Origin: Chryseobacterium balustinum | Lineage (GTDB): Bacteria; Bacteroidota; Bacteroidia; Flavobacteriales; Weeksellaceae | Reading direction: 5' to 3' | NCBI RefSeq assembly: GCF_900168205.1 | Contig: NZ_FUZE01000021.1 | Location: forward strand, 18,686 to 82,685 | Length of the DNA stretch: 64,000 nucleotides | Shown here: piece by piece, positions 8,456-17,240 of the stretch | How positions within the stretch are numbered: the first letter of the stretch is position 1 | Layout: each line of letters opens with the position of its first letter | Made by a program: the position numbers and the translations under genes | Notes under the pieces: model-generated | The model's database searches: none | What the model was told of the DNA's origin: nothing | The model's input: only the letters and a program-made list of their open reading frames with translations

Positions 8456-9241
8456 ATGAAAGCAATTTGGAACGGTGCCATTGGTTTTGGCTTAGTTAAT
8501 ATTCCTGTAAAGATTTATTCTGCGACAGAAACCAGCAAACTCGATCTCGATATGCTGGATAAATCTGACTTTTCTAATATTAAATTCAAAAGAGTTAACG
8601 AAAAAACAGGCAAGGAAGTAAAGTGGGCAAACATTGTAAAAGGTTATCTGATGGATGACAAATATGTTGTTCTTGAAGATGAAGATTACGAAGCCGCAAG
8701 CCCTGAGAAAACTAAAATTCTTTCTATTGAACATTTCGTAAAAGAAGCCGAAGTAGATTCTGTTTATTTTGAAACTCCATATTTTCTTGAGCCACAGAAA
8801 AATGGAGAAAATGCTTACAGACTTTTAATAAAAGCTTTGCAACAAACTAAAATGGTCGGTATCGGAACTTTTGTTCTTCGCGACAGTGAAGCCATCGGAA
8901 TGATTCGTCCGTACAATGATGAGGTTTTAGTTTTAAATCGTTTAAGATTTGATCAGGAAATCAGAGATTATAAACAACTGAAAATTCCTGCTAAAAAAGC
9001 TCCCAAACCTGCCGAATTGAAGATGGCAAAAAATCTTATCGAGCAGCTTTCAGAACCTTTTGATCCTACATTTTACAAAAATACGTATTCCGCTGAACTG
9101 CTTAAAATTATTAAGAAAAAAGCCAAAGGCAAAACTGTAAAGCTTAAAAAATCAGAACATGCAAAACAAGGCAAAGTGATTGATTTGATGGCTCAGCTGA
9201 AAGCAAGTTTACAAAGTCCTAAATCTAAAAACGCTTCGTGA
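8456..9241 (+). CDS. ku: Ku DNA end-binding protein (bacterial NHEJ)
   Basis: 261 residues. The N-terminus MKAIWNGAIGFGLVNIPVKI is a hallmark of bacterial Ku. The core continues with EDYEAASPEKTKxLSIEHFV and PYFLEPQKNGENAYRLL, followed by a Lys-rich C-terminal tail (about 215-261) as in other minimal Ku proteins. Homodimeric Ku encircles broken DNA ends and recruits LigD. An upstream TTG at 8429 keeps the frame open, but the ATG at 8456, preceded by AAGTAAGG, matches family starts. The stop overlaps the first alternative start of the LigD phosphoesterase frame, showing tight operon coupling. Confidence 0.95.
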   Translation: MKAIWNGAIGFGLVNIPVKIYSATETSKLDLDMLDKSDFSNIKFKRVNEKTGKEVKWANIVKGYLMDDKYVVLEDEDYEAASPEKTKILSIEHFVKEAEVDSVYFETPYFLEPQKNGENAYRLLIKALQQTKMVGIGTFVLRDSEAIGMIRPYNDEVLVLNRLRFDQEIRDYKQLKIPAKKAPKPAELKMAKNLIEQLSEPFDPTFYKNTYSAELLKIIKKKAKGKTVKLKKSEHAKQGKVIDLMAQLKASLQSPKSKNAS

Positions 9242-9243
9242 TT

Positions 9244-9846
9244 ATGGCACTTAAAGATTACAATGATAAAAGAAAGTTCGATGAAACTACCGAACCCAAA
9301 GGAAAAACAAAAAAAAGCGAAGACCAGCTTATTTTTGTGATTCAAAGACATGCTGCATCACGATTACATTACGATTTTAGGTTGGAAATGGAAGGTGTTC
9401 TGAAAAGCTGGGCAGTTCCGAAAGGCCCATCATTAAATCCCGAAGACAAACGTTTGGCGATGATGGTTGAAGATCACCCTTACGATTATAAAGATTTTGA
9501 AGGGAATATTCCTGAAGGAAATTACGGAGCCGGACAAGTCGAAATCTGGGACAGTGGAACTTATGAACCTTTAGATGAAACCAGTAAACTTTCTGATGAA
9601 AAAGAATTGTTGAAAGAATTGAAAGCCGGTTCTTTAAAATTTATTCTACACGGCAAAAAACTGAAAGGAGAATTTGCTTTAGTAAAAATGAAAAATGCAG
9701 AAAATAACGCTTGGCTTTTGATTAAACACAAAGATAAATTTGCGGAAGAAAAATATGATGCTGAAGAAAACATTGCCAAAAACTCTCAGGTTTCAAAATT
9801 TTTAGAGGAAAAAAAAAGCCTAAAAAGCAGCAAAAAGAAGTCATAA
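9244..9846 (+). CDS. ligD: LigD 3'-phosphoesterase domain (N-terminal piece of a split LigD)
   Basis: 200 residues, the PE domain of LigD: FVIQRHAASRLHYDFRLEM with the active-site His/Arg/His/Asp pattern, SWAVPKGPSLNP, EDHPYDYKDFEG, IPEGNYGAG, and the C-terminal WLLIKHKDKFA. It trims 3'-phosphates and ribonucleotides at breaks. The start is ATG 9244; a GTG two codons upstream overlaps the ku stop. Near the end the frame enters nine consecutive A's (9809-9817), reads K-S-L-K-S-S and stops at 9846. Reading one base back in that run instead gives K-P-K-K-Q-Q-K and continues unbroken into the ligase-polymerase domains. So this is either a separate PE protein, a frameshifted gene, or a gene read through by slippage. 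Confidence 0.9.
   Translation: MALKDYNDKRKFDETTEPKGKTKKSEDQLIFVIQRHAASRLHYDFRLEMEGVLKSWAVPKGPSLNPEDKRLAMMVEDHPYDYKDFEGNIPEGNYGAGQVEIWDSGTYEPLDETSKLSDEKELLKELKAGSLKFILHGKKLKGEFALVKMKNAENNAWLLIKHKDKFAEEKYDAEENIAKNSQVSKFLEEKKSLKSSKKKS
9809..9817 (+). other. A9 run at the LigD frame change (candidate slippery site)
   Basis: Zero-frame codons are GAA AAA AAA AGC. The heptamer A AAA AAA (9810-9816) fits the X XXY YYZ form of a -1 slippery site, and a -1 shift places AAG CCT (9816-9821) in the ligase frame. Slippage by RNA polymerase on A9 or a one-base sequencing deletion would have the same effect. No downstream stimulatory hairpin was worked out. Confidence 0.6.
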
Positions 9847-9923
9847 CTTCTGAAACAAAGCCAAAGTTTCAACGGTTCAATTCTTTAGTTGATGAGAAAA
9901 AACTTGAGAAATTCATCAAACCC

Positions 9924-11801
9924 ATGCTCGCAAAATCTTCTGATGAAGCGTTTGATCATGAAGACTGGATTTTTGAAATCAAATGGGATGGTTATCGTGG
10001 TGTAGCTGATTTAAGCAAAAAAAATCCATTATTCTATTCCCGGAACGGCATTTCTTTTCTGTCTAAATTTGACACCATTGCCGAAGATTTCAGTCAGCAA
10101 AAACACAAAATGATTCTTGATGGCGAAATTGTCGCTTACGATGAAAATGGAAAACCAAATTTCCAATTATTACAACAAATCGGTGACAATCCAAATCTGG
10201 CTTTAACGTATCAAGTTTTTGATCTGCTTTGGCTCAATGATCATTCTACCGAGGAACTGCCTTTAATTCAAAGAAAAGAGCTTTTAAAAGACGCTTTAAT
10301 TGAAACAGACCTGATCAAATTCTGTGATCATGTTCCTGAAAAAGGAATTGCCTTTTTTAATCAGATGAAAAAAATGAAGCTGGAAGGAATGATTGCCAAG
10401 AAATCGGACAGTATTTATACCGAAAACAGCAGAAGCTCCGATTGGCTTAAAATAAAATTTACAAATACTGAAGAAGCGATAATCTGTGGTTTTACAGAAC
10501 CAAAAGGTTCCAGACAAGGTTTTGGAGCTTTGATTTTGGGAAAATATATCAATGGAAAACTAATTTATTCTGGACATACCGGAACGGGATTTAATAATGA
10601 ATTGCTGAATGATCTTCATCAAAGGCTGAAAAAATTAGTCATAAAAACTTTGCCATTTGAAACCATTCCTAAAACGAATATGCCGGTAACATGGACGAAA
10701 CCTGAATTGGTTTGCGAAATAAAATATTCTGAAATCACAAAAGACGGAATGTTCCGTCATCCTGTTTTTGTGGCAATCCGGGAAGATAAAGATGCGAAAG
10801 AAATCAGTAATTCAGGTAAAAAACCTATTCAACAAACTACTAAATCTAAAAGTATGGCGACTAAAAAATCCATAGAAAAAACAGAAAGCGATCTTGAGAA
10901 AGACACTGAAATTACACTGAACCGTCATAAAATAAAGCTCACGAACCAAGATAAAATCTACTTTCCGAAAGATAAAATCAGCAAAGGCGATGTTGTGGAA
11001 TATTATCAGTCAGTAGCAGAATATATTTTACCGCATCTGAAAAACCGTCCACTTTCTCTCAATCGTTTTCCAAGTGGCATTGATCATTCCGGATTTTACC
11101 AAAAAGACACTGGAGATTCTTTTCCTGATTGGATTAAAACAACAAAAGTTCATTCAGAATCTACCGATAAATACATCGATTACGCCGTTTGTAATGATAA
11201 AGCGACCTTAGCTTATCTGAATAATTTAGGTTGCATTGATTTCAATCCATGGAACTCTTCGCTTCCTGATCTGGAACATCCTGATTATTTGGTTTTGGAT
11301 CTTGATCCTTCGAAGAAAAATAGTTTTGACGATGTCATTGAGACAGCGCAACAGGTGAAAGAAGTTTTAGATTTAATTAAAATAAAAGGGTATTGTAAAA
11401 CTTCGGGAAGCACAGGAATTCACATTTACATTCCGATGGGCGGTGGTTACGATTATGATCAGGTAAAAGATTTTGCCCACATTCTGATGAAGCAGGTGAA
11501 TGAAAAACTTCCAAAAATCACAACATTAGAAAGAAGTCTACAAAAAAGAGACGACAAAAAAATTTATCTCGATTATCTTCAAAACAGACAAGGACAAACT
11601 TTGGCGAGTGCTTACAGCTTGAGACCTAAAGAAGGAGCATCTGTTTCGATGCCGATTGAATGGAGCGAACTAAAAAAGGGTTTGAAACCTACCGATTTTA
11701 CTATTGAAAACGCTCTGGAAAGAATAAAGAAAAAAGGAGATTTGTTTAAACCTGTTTTGGGAAAGGGAATCGATATGATGAAAGCGTTGGATTACCTATA
11801 A
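9924..11801 (+). CDS. ligD: LigD ATP-dependent ligase + primase-polymerase domains (C-terminal piece of a split LigD)
   Basis: From the ATG at 9924 it is 625 residues, but the frame is open upstream to at least 9816. Domains: adenylation/ligase (about 1-290) with catalytic Lys20 in FEIKWDGYRG, GEIVAYD, EGMIAKKSDS and the OB-fold end PELVCEIKYSEITKDGMFRHP; a Lys-rich linker; and the archaeo-eukaryotic primase-type polymerase domain (about 330-615) with GFYQKDTGD, NNLGCIDFNPW and metal-binding LVLDLDPS. It seals breaks and fills gaps with ribonucleotides alongside Ku. The domain order PE-LIG-POL follows Pseudomonas LigD. Joining both pieces through the A9 run gives about 852 residues, close to a normal LigD, which argues that the ATG at 9924 is not a true start: it falls inside the IKPMLAKSS motif at the beginning of the ligase domain. 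Confidence 0.9.
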   Translation: MLAKSSDEAFDHEDWIFEIKWDGYRGVADLSKKNPLFYSRNGISFLSKFDTIAEDFSQQKHKMILDGEIVAYDENGKPNFQLLQQIGDNPNLALTYQVFDLLWLNDHSTEELPLIQRKELLKDALIETDLIKFCDHVPEKGIAFFNQMKKMKLEGMIAKKSDSIYTENSRSSDWLKIKFTNTEEAIICGFTEPKGSRQGFGALILGKYINGKLIYSGHTGTGFNNELLNDLHQRLKKLVIKTLPFETIPKTNMPVTWTKPELVCEIKYSEITKDGMFRHPVFVAIREDKDAKEISNSGKKPIQQTTKSKSMATKKSIEKTESDLEKDTEITLNRHKIKLTNQDKIYFPKDKISKGDVVEYYQSVAEYILPHLKNRPLSLNRFPSGIDHSGFYQKDTGDSFPDWIKTTKVHSESTDKYIDYAVCNDKATLAYLNNLGCIDFNPWNSSLPDLEHPDYLVLDLDPSKKNSFDDVIETAQQVKEVLDLIKIKGYCKTSGSTGIHIYIPMGGGYDYDQVKDFAHILMKQVNEKLPKITTLERSLQKRDDKKIYLDYLQNRQGQTLASAYSLRPKEGASVSMPIEWSELKKGLKPTDFTIENALERIKKKGDLFKPVLGKGIDMMKALDYL

Positions 11802-12097
11802 CTCTATTTCTATATATACGATTATATATTAAAAATATTCATAAACATGATGAAACAACAATTATATAGGTAAATATGCAAAATCATCTATTTGATATAA
11901 TATCTAAATTATATTTAATGTAAAACTGTTTTATATTTATCCTATGGAATTCTTAGATTTATATCCTTTTATTATTTACAAATTTCATTAATATTTAGGA
12001 AATGGTTATGTCCGTTAATATATAATTAAGCTATATTTTTTTTAAGTTTGTTTTGAGTGTTAAATTCCTTCATAGTTTTGTAATTCAAGTAAAACCA

Positions 12098-12370
12098 TCA
12101 CCTTTTTCTTGAATTTCTTCTTAAAATACGGATTTTTAAAGATAGCTGTACTTGTGCTTTTTTGTGACATTCTTTATATTTTTTTATGCTTTTTTCAAGT
12201 TGACTTTTATTTTTTAGATATTCTTCATAAAGATGACCAAGTTCAGAAACTTCATCAATATCAATGAGGCATTTAGAATCAGTATCTTTTTCTGATTCGA
12301 TCAATAAGCAACGGTAATATTTAGCTCTTTCAATGAGACTATTATGAAATCTTGGCTCGATACCCTGCAT
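12098..12370 (-). CDS. Small Lys/Glu-rich protein of unknown function
   Basis: 90 residues, starting three bases after the stop of the S41 peptidase gene, so probably the last gene of that operon. No signal peptide or membrane segment. The middle and C-terminal parts (ELGHLYEEYLKNKSQLEKS and onward) look helical and charged, ending in a very basic tail. Not recognised. Codon and residue use look protein-like, but a chance frame cannot be excluded. Confidence 0.45.
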   Translation of the reverse strand: MQGIEPRFHNSLIERAKYYRCLLIESEKDTDSKCLIDIDEVSELGHLYEEYLKNKSQLEKSIKKYKECHKKAQVQLSLKIRILRRNSRKR

Positions 12371-12373
12371 ATT

Positions 12374-13738
12374 TTATTTAAAATTTAATTTTGAAAGAAC
12401 AGTAAAAGGACTATCACTTTGAAATAAGATTTTTATGCTTTTTGATTGAGCTTCGGCATTGACGGACTTTAAATAAATTTTATTCATCACAGAAGAAAGC
12501 AATATTTCATCAGGATCACCTAAAGGAAGTAATGGCAATGATATAAATTCGTTAATAGAAATTTGCGGAAAAATTCCGTTGTTATAATTACCTTCACCAT
12601 TAGCATTGAATACTTTATAAATAACAGGATGCATCTGCCAAGTAATTTTTTTAGGTTTTCGCTTGTCTTCAATTACAAATCCGGCCATGTCTTTTCCTAA
12701 TGTAACTTCACCCACCTGAATGACCTCTAGGTAAGGTTTAAGATTATTGATAACAATTTCAGACGCCGAAGCAGTACTTTTTGAGGTTAAAATATATACT
12801 TTTTGTAAACCAAGGGAATTGACCTGTAAAGCATTAAAATCAATCGCCTTGGGGTCATAAGCAATCTGCTGTGAAAAAGATCTTTTAACCTCGCCGCCGT
12901 TTTTATTTCCTTTATAGGTAATAAACTGAGAATTTGCAGAAATCCCCGCCGGAATCAACGCACAAAGTGCTGCAGCTGATGAAACAGAACCTCCGTAATT
13001 GTATCGAAGATCAAGAACCAAATCCTGTACTCCTGCACTTTTAAATTCTGCGAATTTCTGATTGAGAGCCTGGCTCATCCCATCCGGAAAATCATAGATA
13101 TAAAGATACCCTGTTTTCTTTCCGTTTTTATCAAATATTTTAGACATCAAAGGTTGCTCAAAAGTATACCCATAATAGACTGTAATGTTTTTTTCATTAA
13201 CAGCGGATCCGTTTTGCCAATTTCCTACAGTAAGCTCAATCACTGTTTTCTCGGCAATGGATGAGGTTAATTGTTCAGCATTAGAAGCGGTAATATTTTG
13301 CCCGTTGATTTTTTTGATGATCATTCCTCTTTCCAATCCGGCATTCTGAGCGGGAGAATTTTTTAAGACCAATTTTACTACCGTAACAATTTCACCATTT
13401 TCTAACTGTAAAACAGCATAATCAAAGCCGTACATATTTCTCACTGAACGAGGATAAGTAGATGCATCGCTTGTATTAACGATAAATGAAAAACGATCCT
13501 GAGGAAGCAGCAAACTTTTAAAAAATTCTTTTACAGGAAGATGATAATCGGGCTTTGCTGGCATATGATCTGCCCAATAGTAATATCGCCTCATACTGTC
13601 CTGAACCCAGACATTCACAGACTCGGTACTTCCTTCGGGAAAATTGGGCACCTCATCATCTGTGCGGTTACACGAAATGATCAAAAAAGATAGTGTAACT
13701 AAAGCCAGCAACTGAGTTTTAAAAAAGGTATTGCTCAT
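12374..13738 (-). CDS. S41-family (C-terminal processing) peptidase, lipoprotein
   Basis: 454 residues. Lipoprotein signal with lipobox ending FLIISC; mature protein starts with an Asp/Glu-rich spacer. An N-terminal helical segment (WVQDSMRRYYYWAD) is followed by a PDZ domain (about 105-190, with NSPAQNAGLERGMIIKKING) and the S41 catalytic domain (about 215-400) with LVLDLRYNYGGS and the catalytic-Ser motif STASASE, then VGEVTLGKD, which supplies the Lys. This is the layout of outer-membrane-anchored periplasmic or surface S41 peptidases in Bacteroidota. Sixteen bases separate it from the upstream lipoprotein gene. Its place in the FecR/TonB-receptor cluster suggests processing of an imported or secreted peptide or protein, which is inference. 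Confidence 0.85.
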   Translation of the reverse strand: MSNTFFKTQLLALVTLSFLIISCNRTDDEVPNFPEGSTESVNVWVQDSMRRYYYWADHMPAKPDYHLPVKEFFKSLLLPQDRFSFIVNTSDASTYPRSVRNMYGFDYAVLQLENGEIVTVVKLVLKNSPAQNAGLERGMIIKKINGQNITASNAEQLTSSIAEKTVIELTVGNWQNGSAVNEKNITVYYGYTFEQPLMSKIFDKNGKKTGYLYIYDFPDGMSQALNQKFAEFKSAGVQDLVLDLRYNYGGSVSSAAALCALIPAGISANSQFITYKGNKNGGEVKRSFSQQIAYDPKAIDFNALQVNSLGLQKVYILTSKSTASASEIVINNLKPYLEVIQVGEVTLGKDMAGFVIEDKRKPKKITWQMHPVIYKVFNANGEGNYNNGIFPQISINEFISLPLLPLGDPDEILLSSVMNKIYLKSVNAEAQSKSIKILFQSDSPFTVLSKLNFK

Positions 13739-13754
13739 AAAATTTAAAAATCAT

Positions 13755-14495
13755 TTATAAATAATCAGCAACATCAATATCGCCTTTTACTACCAAAATC
13801 CCATTCTCCATTTTTTCCTGAAGAACGATCAAATTAGCACCAATATCCTGTTTTAAAGTTACTTTGATGATGCTTGAACCAGTGTAAGGATCATTAGTTC
13901 CAACTTTATACAATTCCAGATAAACAGGAGCCGTAGCGCTGAAAAATGTGTAAATTTTAACAGCTGTAAAATCTTTTTTTCCAATAGTATCAAATTCGGC
14001 AAGTACAGTTCCGTTTTCTCTCTTCAAAACACCTTTTACCCCTTCTAAAGATGCTCCCGAAAATTCACCAAGATTAGGGAAAATAAATTCGAAACCTACT
14101 CTACCCAAATTAACCTGAGGTTTTACAGCATAGGTCTGTAAATAAATTCCGGGTAGATTGAAGAAATACAAATCTTTGTAATCTAAAGCATTATCAAAAT
14201 TGATATTGTATTTAGCGATCTGAGCTCCGGTTTGATTATTATAAATTCCAATTTCTTCGTTCTCTCCTTTGTCCACAACAAAACTGAGCTGAGTTTCTAT
14301 TTTCTCAGTATAAGAAGTGTTTCCATTAACCAATATTGGCACTCCGTTGAGCCTCATCTGAATAACATCTGGTTTTGAGTATCCTTTAATATTTATCTGT
14401 GCTGCCCTCTGAATTTTATCATAAACTTCTAAAGAACTATTGTCTGTACAAGAAAAAAAGAGTGTAAATACAGCCAGTTCTAAAATATTTTTCAT
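13755..14495 (-). CDS. Lipoprotein of unknown function
   Basis: 246 residues with a short lipoprotein signal (FTLFFSC, Cys at about 16). The mature part is rich in beta-strand-like alternation (INIKGYSKPDVIQMRLNGVP, LGRVGFEFIFPNLGEFSG) with no helix-rich core, no recognised catalytic motif and few charges. Not recognised by name. It lies between the T9SS cargo gene and the S41 peptidase, so probably works in the same surface system. The sandwich-like repeats could mean a ligand-binding surface lipoprotein, which is speculation. Confidence 0.7.
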   Translation of the reverse strand: MKNILELAVFTLFFSCTDNSSLEVYDKIQRAAQINIKGYSKPDVIQMRLNGVPILVNGNTSYTEKIETQLSFVVDKGENEEIGIYNNQTGAQIAKYNINFDNALDYKDLYFFNLPGIYLQTYAVKPQVNLGRVGFEFIFPNLGEFSGASLEGVKGVLKRENGTVLAEFDTIGKKDFTAVKIYTFFSATAPVYLELYKVGTNDPYTGSSIIKVTLKQDIGANLIVLQEKMENGILVVKGDIDVADYL

Positions 14496-14537
14496 TTATT
14501 TAATTTTAAAAAAGTAAAACTGTTGATCATAAAAATT

Positions 14538-14565
14538 GCCTCAGCCCAAACATAAAAGCTGAGGA
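14538..14565 (-). terminator. Hairpin with U-tail after the T9SS cargo gene
   Basis: On the minus strand CCTCAGC and GCTGAGG arms (14558-14564 and 14539-14545) are followed by CAATTTTT. It would end transcripts arriving from the T9SS cargo gene and so reduce or separate expression of the lipoprotein and peptidase genes downstream. Confidence 0.6.
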
Positions 14566-14640
14566 CAATTGCTTAATTATAAAAAATTACAGAGGATATG
14601 TTTTAGTTTTCATGGTTATAAAGTTTTTATCAAAAGAAAT

Positions 14641-15555
14641 TTATTTTTTTATAAATTTCAATCGCTCAGAGACCATTGCGTCTGATACCTCAACGATGTA
14701 ATTACCTGCCGGAAATTCTGATACATTGATATTTTTAGAATATTTTGTTTTTAAAATCTGCTGACCACCCATATTATAAACACTTACTGTTGTGTTGTTT
14801 TCTTTTAAAGCCGCATCAAGTTTTATTTGTAATGAAGATGATACAGGATTTTCTATTATTTTACTTAATGCTTTTCCTGCTTTCACTTCTTTTGTACTTA
14901 AAACAGAAGCATAGATTGCCATCTCATCTATATTGATATTCTGAGAATTTGGTGCTCCTCCGGATGAAACTCTGTTTGACCAAAGCCCTATATAAATTTT
15001 CTTTCCTGCAAAAGCTGAGATGTTTACCAAAGATTCTGCAAACTGCGTAAGATCAGACGGAAGGTTATTTGAAGCACTAAATCTATATGCTGCACCAGTT
15101 CCACTTTGTGCATCAGCAGCTAACTGTTGAAAATCTGCAAGACCAGGAACGGGTTTCTGAGAGGTGCTTACAAAAATGTATAAATCTCTGCTTACACTTG
15201 CATGGCTAGACCTTTGTCTTCCGATATATCCTGCTAAAGTAATAGTTCCGCCAACATTCGTAAGGTCTATTTCCGGAGAAACTATCCAATCGTTTTCAGT
15301 TGCAAAACCTGTTGCATTTCCTGTAGGAACCAAATTGATAGAATGACGAAGAACACCTGCAGTTCCGTATGCTAATGAAGTTCCATTGTGATAAATATTT
15401 TGCCCTTGCATCCAACCGTTTCCATTTCCATTTGTATCATAGAAAGTCCATCCTTGTAAATCGTTTGGTGTTTCAAATGTATTCATCCAAACAGGAATTT
15501 GAGCAAATACCGCCTTCGATAAAAGTATTACAGATAATAAAATTATTTTTTTCAT
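14641..15555 (-). CDS. T9SS-secreted protein with choice-of-anchor J-like domain
   Basis: 304 residues. Signal peptide (MKKIILLSVILLSKAVFAQ). A beta-sandwich domain (about 22-215) with the FETPNDLQGWTFYDTNGNG opening, SPEIDLTNVGGTITL and KIYIGLWSN follows the choice-of-anchor J/cleaved-adhesin pattern. A type A type IX secretion C-terminal signal (about 230-304) has IENPVSSSLQIKL, VYNMGGQQILKTKY, PAGNYIVEVSD and the terminal RLKFIKK. It should be exported through the T9SS and anchored or released at the cell surface. It lies in the FecR-receptor cluster, with hairpins on either side of the gene, so it is probably a surface partner of the receptor. Confidence 0.85.
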   Translation of the reverse strand: MKKIILLSVILLSKAVFAQIPVWMNTFETPNDLQGWTFYDTNGNGNGWMQGQNIYHNGTSLAYGTAGVLRHSINLVPTGNATGFATENDWIVSPEIDLTNVGGTITLAGYIGRQRSSHASVSRDLYIFVSTSQKPVPGLADFQQLAADAQSGTGAAYRFSASNNLPSDLTQFAESLVNISAFAGKKIYIGLWSNRVSSGGAPNSQNINIDEMAIYASVLSTKEVKAGKALSKIIENPVSSSLQIKLDAALKENNTTVSVYNMGGQQILKTKYSKNINVSEFPAGNYIVEVSDAMVSERLKFIKK

Positions 15556-15584
15556 AATGCCAATTATTAATATTAAAAAAAGTA

Positions 15585-15619
15585 AAAGCAGGGAGTGTAA
15601 AAGCTACGTTCCCTGCTTT
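15585..15619 (-). terminator. Strong hairpin between beta-helix and T9SS cargo genes
   Basis: On the minus strand AAAGCAGGGA and TCCCTGCTTT form a 10-bp stem, followed by a T-rich tail (TACTTTTTTTA). It lies directly after the beta-helix gene stop and looks like an intrinsic terminator or attenuator inside the gene cluster. Confidence 0.7.
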
Positions 15620-15626
15620 ATAAGTA

Positions 15627-16937
15627 TTAGTCTATTGTACCAAAATTATATTTTGTCCAGATACCGTCGTAGTTACCACAGTTTCTTGGAGACACATTCC
15701 AACCTCCGATGTTGAAAAATGGCTGGCTCATACCAAAAAGCTGAGCAGAAGCTCCTGTAAACAAGTTTCCAGAAGGAATTCCTACTGTACCAAGACCTGT
15801 AACAGAAGTTGTAAACCCATGAACTTTGATCGAGCTATAGATAGATGCAGAAGATAATTCTGAACCAGAACCTTCTACTCTTATCCCTGTAGGATATCCT
15901 GTAATAACAGCATCATTTAATGTCAATCTACCGTTTCTTCTTATATGAATTCCGTTTTCGTAAGCAGGACCTACATTTGGAACTGTAGAGAATACATTTG
16001 TACTTGGTCCTATGATGGTAAGGTTATTAATCACCGGGTGAGTAAGCAACGAAGTTGAAGTACCTGAAGCATTGTTATCTAACTCAATACCATTGGTGTC
16101 AGAAACTCCACCACTTGTTGTATGCGACGAGTTGGTATCTGCTAATGAAAGAGCACAAGTAATTGTACCTGTATATCCGTTATCAAAATCGAAATTATCA
16201 TCTTCAGCAGCAAAAGAAATCAGGTTAGAAGCATTCACTGTTCCTCCGAAAAATTCAAAAGAATCATCCTGACCGAAAGAAACCTGAATATGATCTAAAG
16301 TAGTACCATTTCCAACACCAGCCAATGTCAAAGCATTAACTTCGTTACCAGAATTTGCACCTACAAAATCATACCCTGCAAACTCGATACGAACATACTT
16401 CATAATTCCTCCATCGTGAGCAGGATTTGATCCTCCAAAATAAAAATCGCTCCCCGTTAAACCTTCTACAGTAGTTGTTGTAGGAACGTTTGTAGGAGCA
16501 TCTCCTAAGATTACTACTCCACCGAAATCTCCAGAAGTTGCTGTAGTATCTTCGTTTCCGTCTAATAAATTATAACTTGTAAAAATAATCGGTTGAGATT
16601 CTGTACCCGTTGCATTAATTTTACCAGATTTTGTAATGACCAAAATACCAGAACCTTCACCTATCGCATTAGGTTTAGCTTTAATAAACGTACCTGGCAT
16701 AATAGTAAGCGTTGCTCCGTTTTTTACAGATACAATACCATTGATCTCTATCACTCCACTCCAAACAGTGCTAGAAGTGATGTCACCGCTAACGGCAGTT
16801 ACAGGAAGAGCCGATGCAGTAAGATATTCAGCAGATGTAGCTTTCATGTTAAAAGAGTCTGAAGAATCTACTAAAGAATCATGTTGACAAGCAGTAAGAG
16901 AAAATGCTGCTACAGCGATTAAAGTTAATTTTTTCAT
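15627..16937 (-). CDS. Surface lipoprotein with parallel beta-helix domain
   Basis: 436 residues, lipoprotein signal with lipobox LTAC (Cys17). The mature protein is Gly/Ser/Asn/Thr-rich and has a repeating pattern typical of right-handed beta-helices: SVKNGATLTIMPGTFIKA, SGILVITKSGKI, SQPIIFTSYN, GGVVILGDAPTNV, YVRIEFAGYDF, TTLDHIQVSFG, NGIHIRRNGRLTLNDAVITG. Proteins of this type are often encoded next to TonB-dependent receptors in Flavobacteriia; their substrate is unclear and no catalytic residues are evident. The order FecR / receptor / beta-helix protein supports co-regulation by the divergent ECF sigma factor. Confidence 0.8.
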   Translation of the reverse strand: MKKLTLIAVAAFSLTACQHDSLVDSSDSFNMKATSAEYLTASALPVTAVSGDITSSTVWSGVIEINGIVSVKNGATLTIMPGTFIKAKPNAIGEGSGILVITKSGKINATGTESQPIIFTSYNLLDGNEDTTATSGDFGGVVILGDAPTNVPTTTTVEGLTGSDFYFGGSNPAHDGGIMKYVRIEFAGYDFVGANSGNEVNALTLAGVGNGTTLDHIQVSFGQDDSFEFFGGTVNASNLISFAAEDDNFDFDNGYTGTITCALSLADTNSSHTTSGGVSDTNGIELDNNASGTSTSLLTHPVINNLTIIGPSTNVFSTVPNVGPAYENGIHIRRNGRLTLNDAVITGYPTGIRVEGSGSELSSASIYSSIKVHGFTTSVTGLGTVGIPSGNLFTGASAQLFGMSQPFFNIGGWNVSPRNCGNYDGIWTKYNFGTID

Positions 16938-17240
16938 TGTTAAAGTTTTTGTATCAAGCTTTTTGGTTACTATTTTCCGGCCTGATTTTTTTTTAAAAAA
17001 AATTTTAGAAATACCCGCCTCTGTATTTCAGCGATTTGGTTTTTATTACTCTGCGCTACAGGAGGAGCTATAACGATGAGTTCCCTTTTTTCTTTGCCAA
17101 TGTTTGGGACAACAGATAGCATTGGTTTATTTTTCATGAATCTGAAACTGTGTTGCGCATTCATCAGTTATATTTTTGATTCATCACAGGATACCAAACC
17201 TGTACGTTTCACTACTGAGCTCTTTTCTTTATCTTTATAA
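16938..17240 (-). other. Gap between receptor and beta-helix genes, possible 64-codon frame
   Basis: This gap holds a minus-strand frame of 64 codons (16970-17164) beginning MNAQHSFRFMKNKPML, with a basic end. It has no signal peptide or recognised motif, so whether it is a gene is uncertain. Otherwise nothing recognisable was seen. Confidence 0.25.

Noticed and set aside
16970..17164. 64-codon minus-strand frame as a firm gene
   Set aside because: No motif, signal or coding bias stands out; kept only as a remark in the gap entry.
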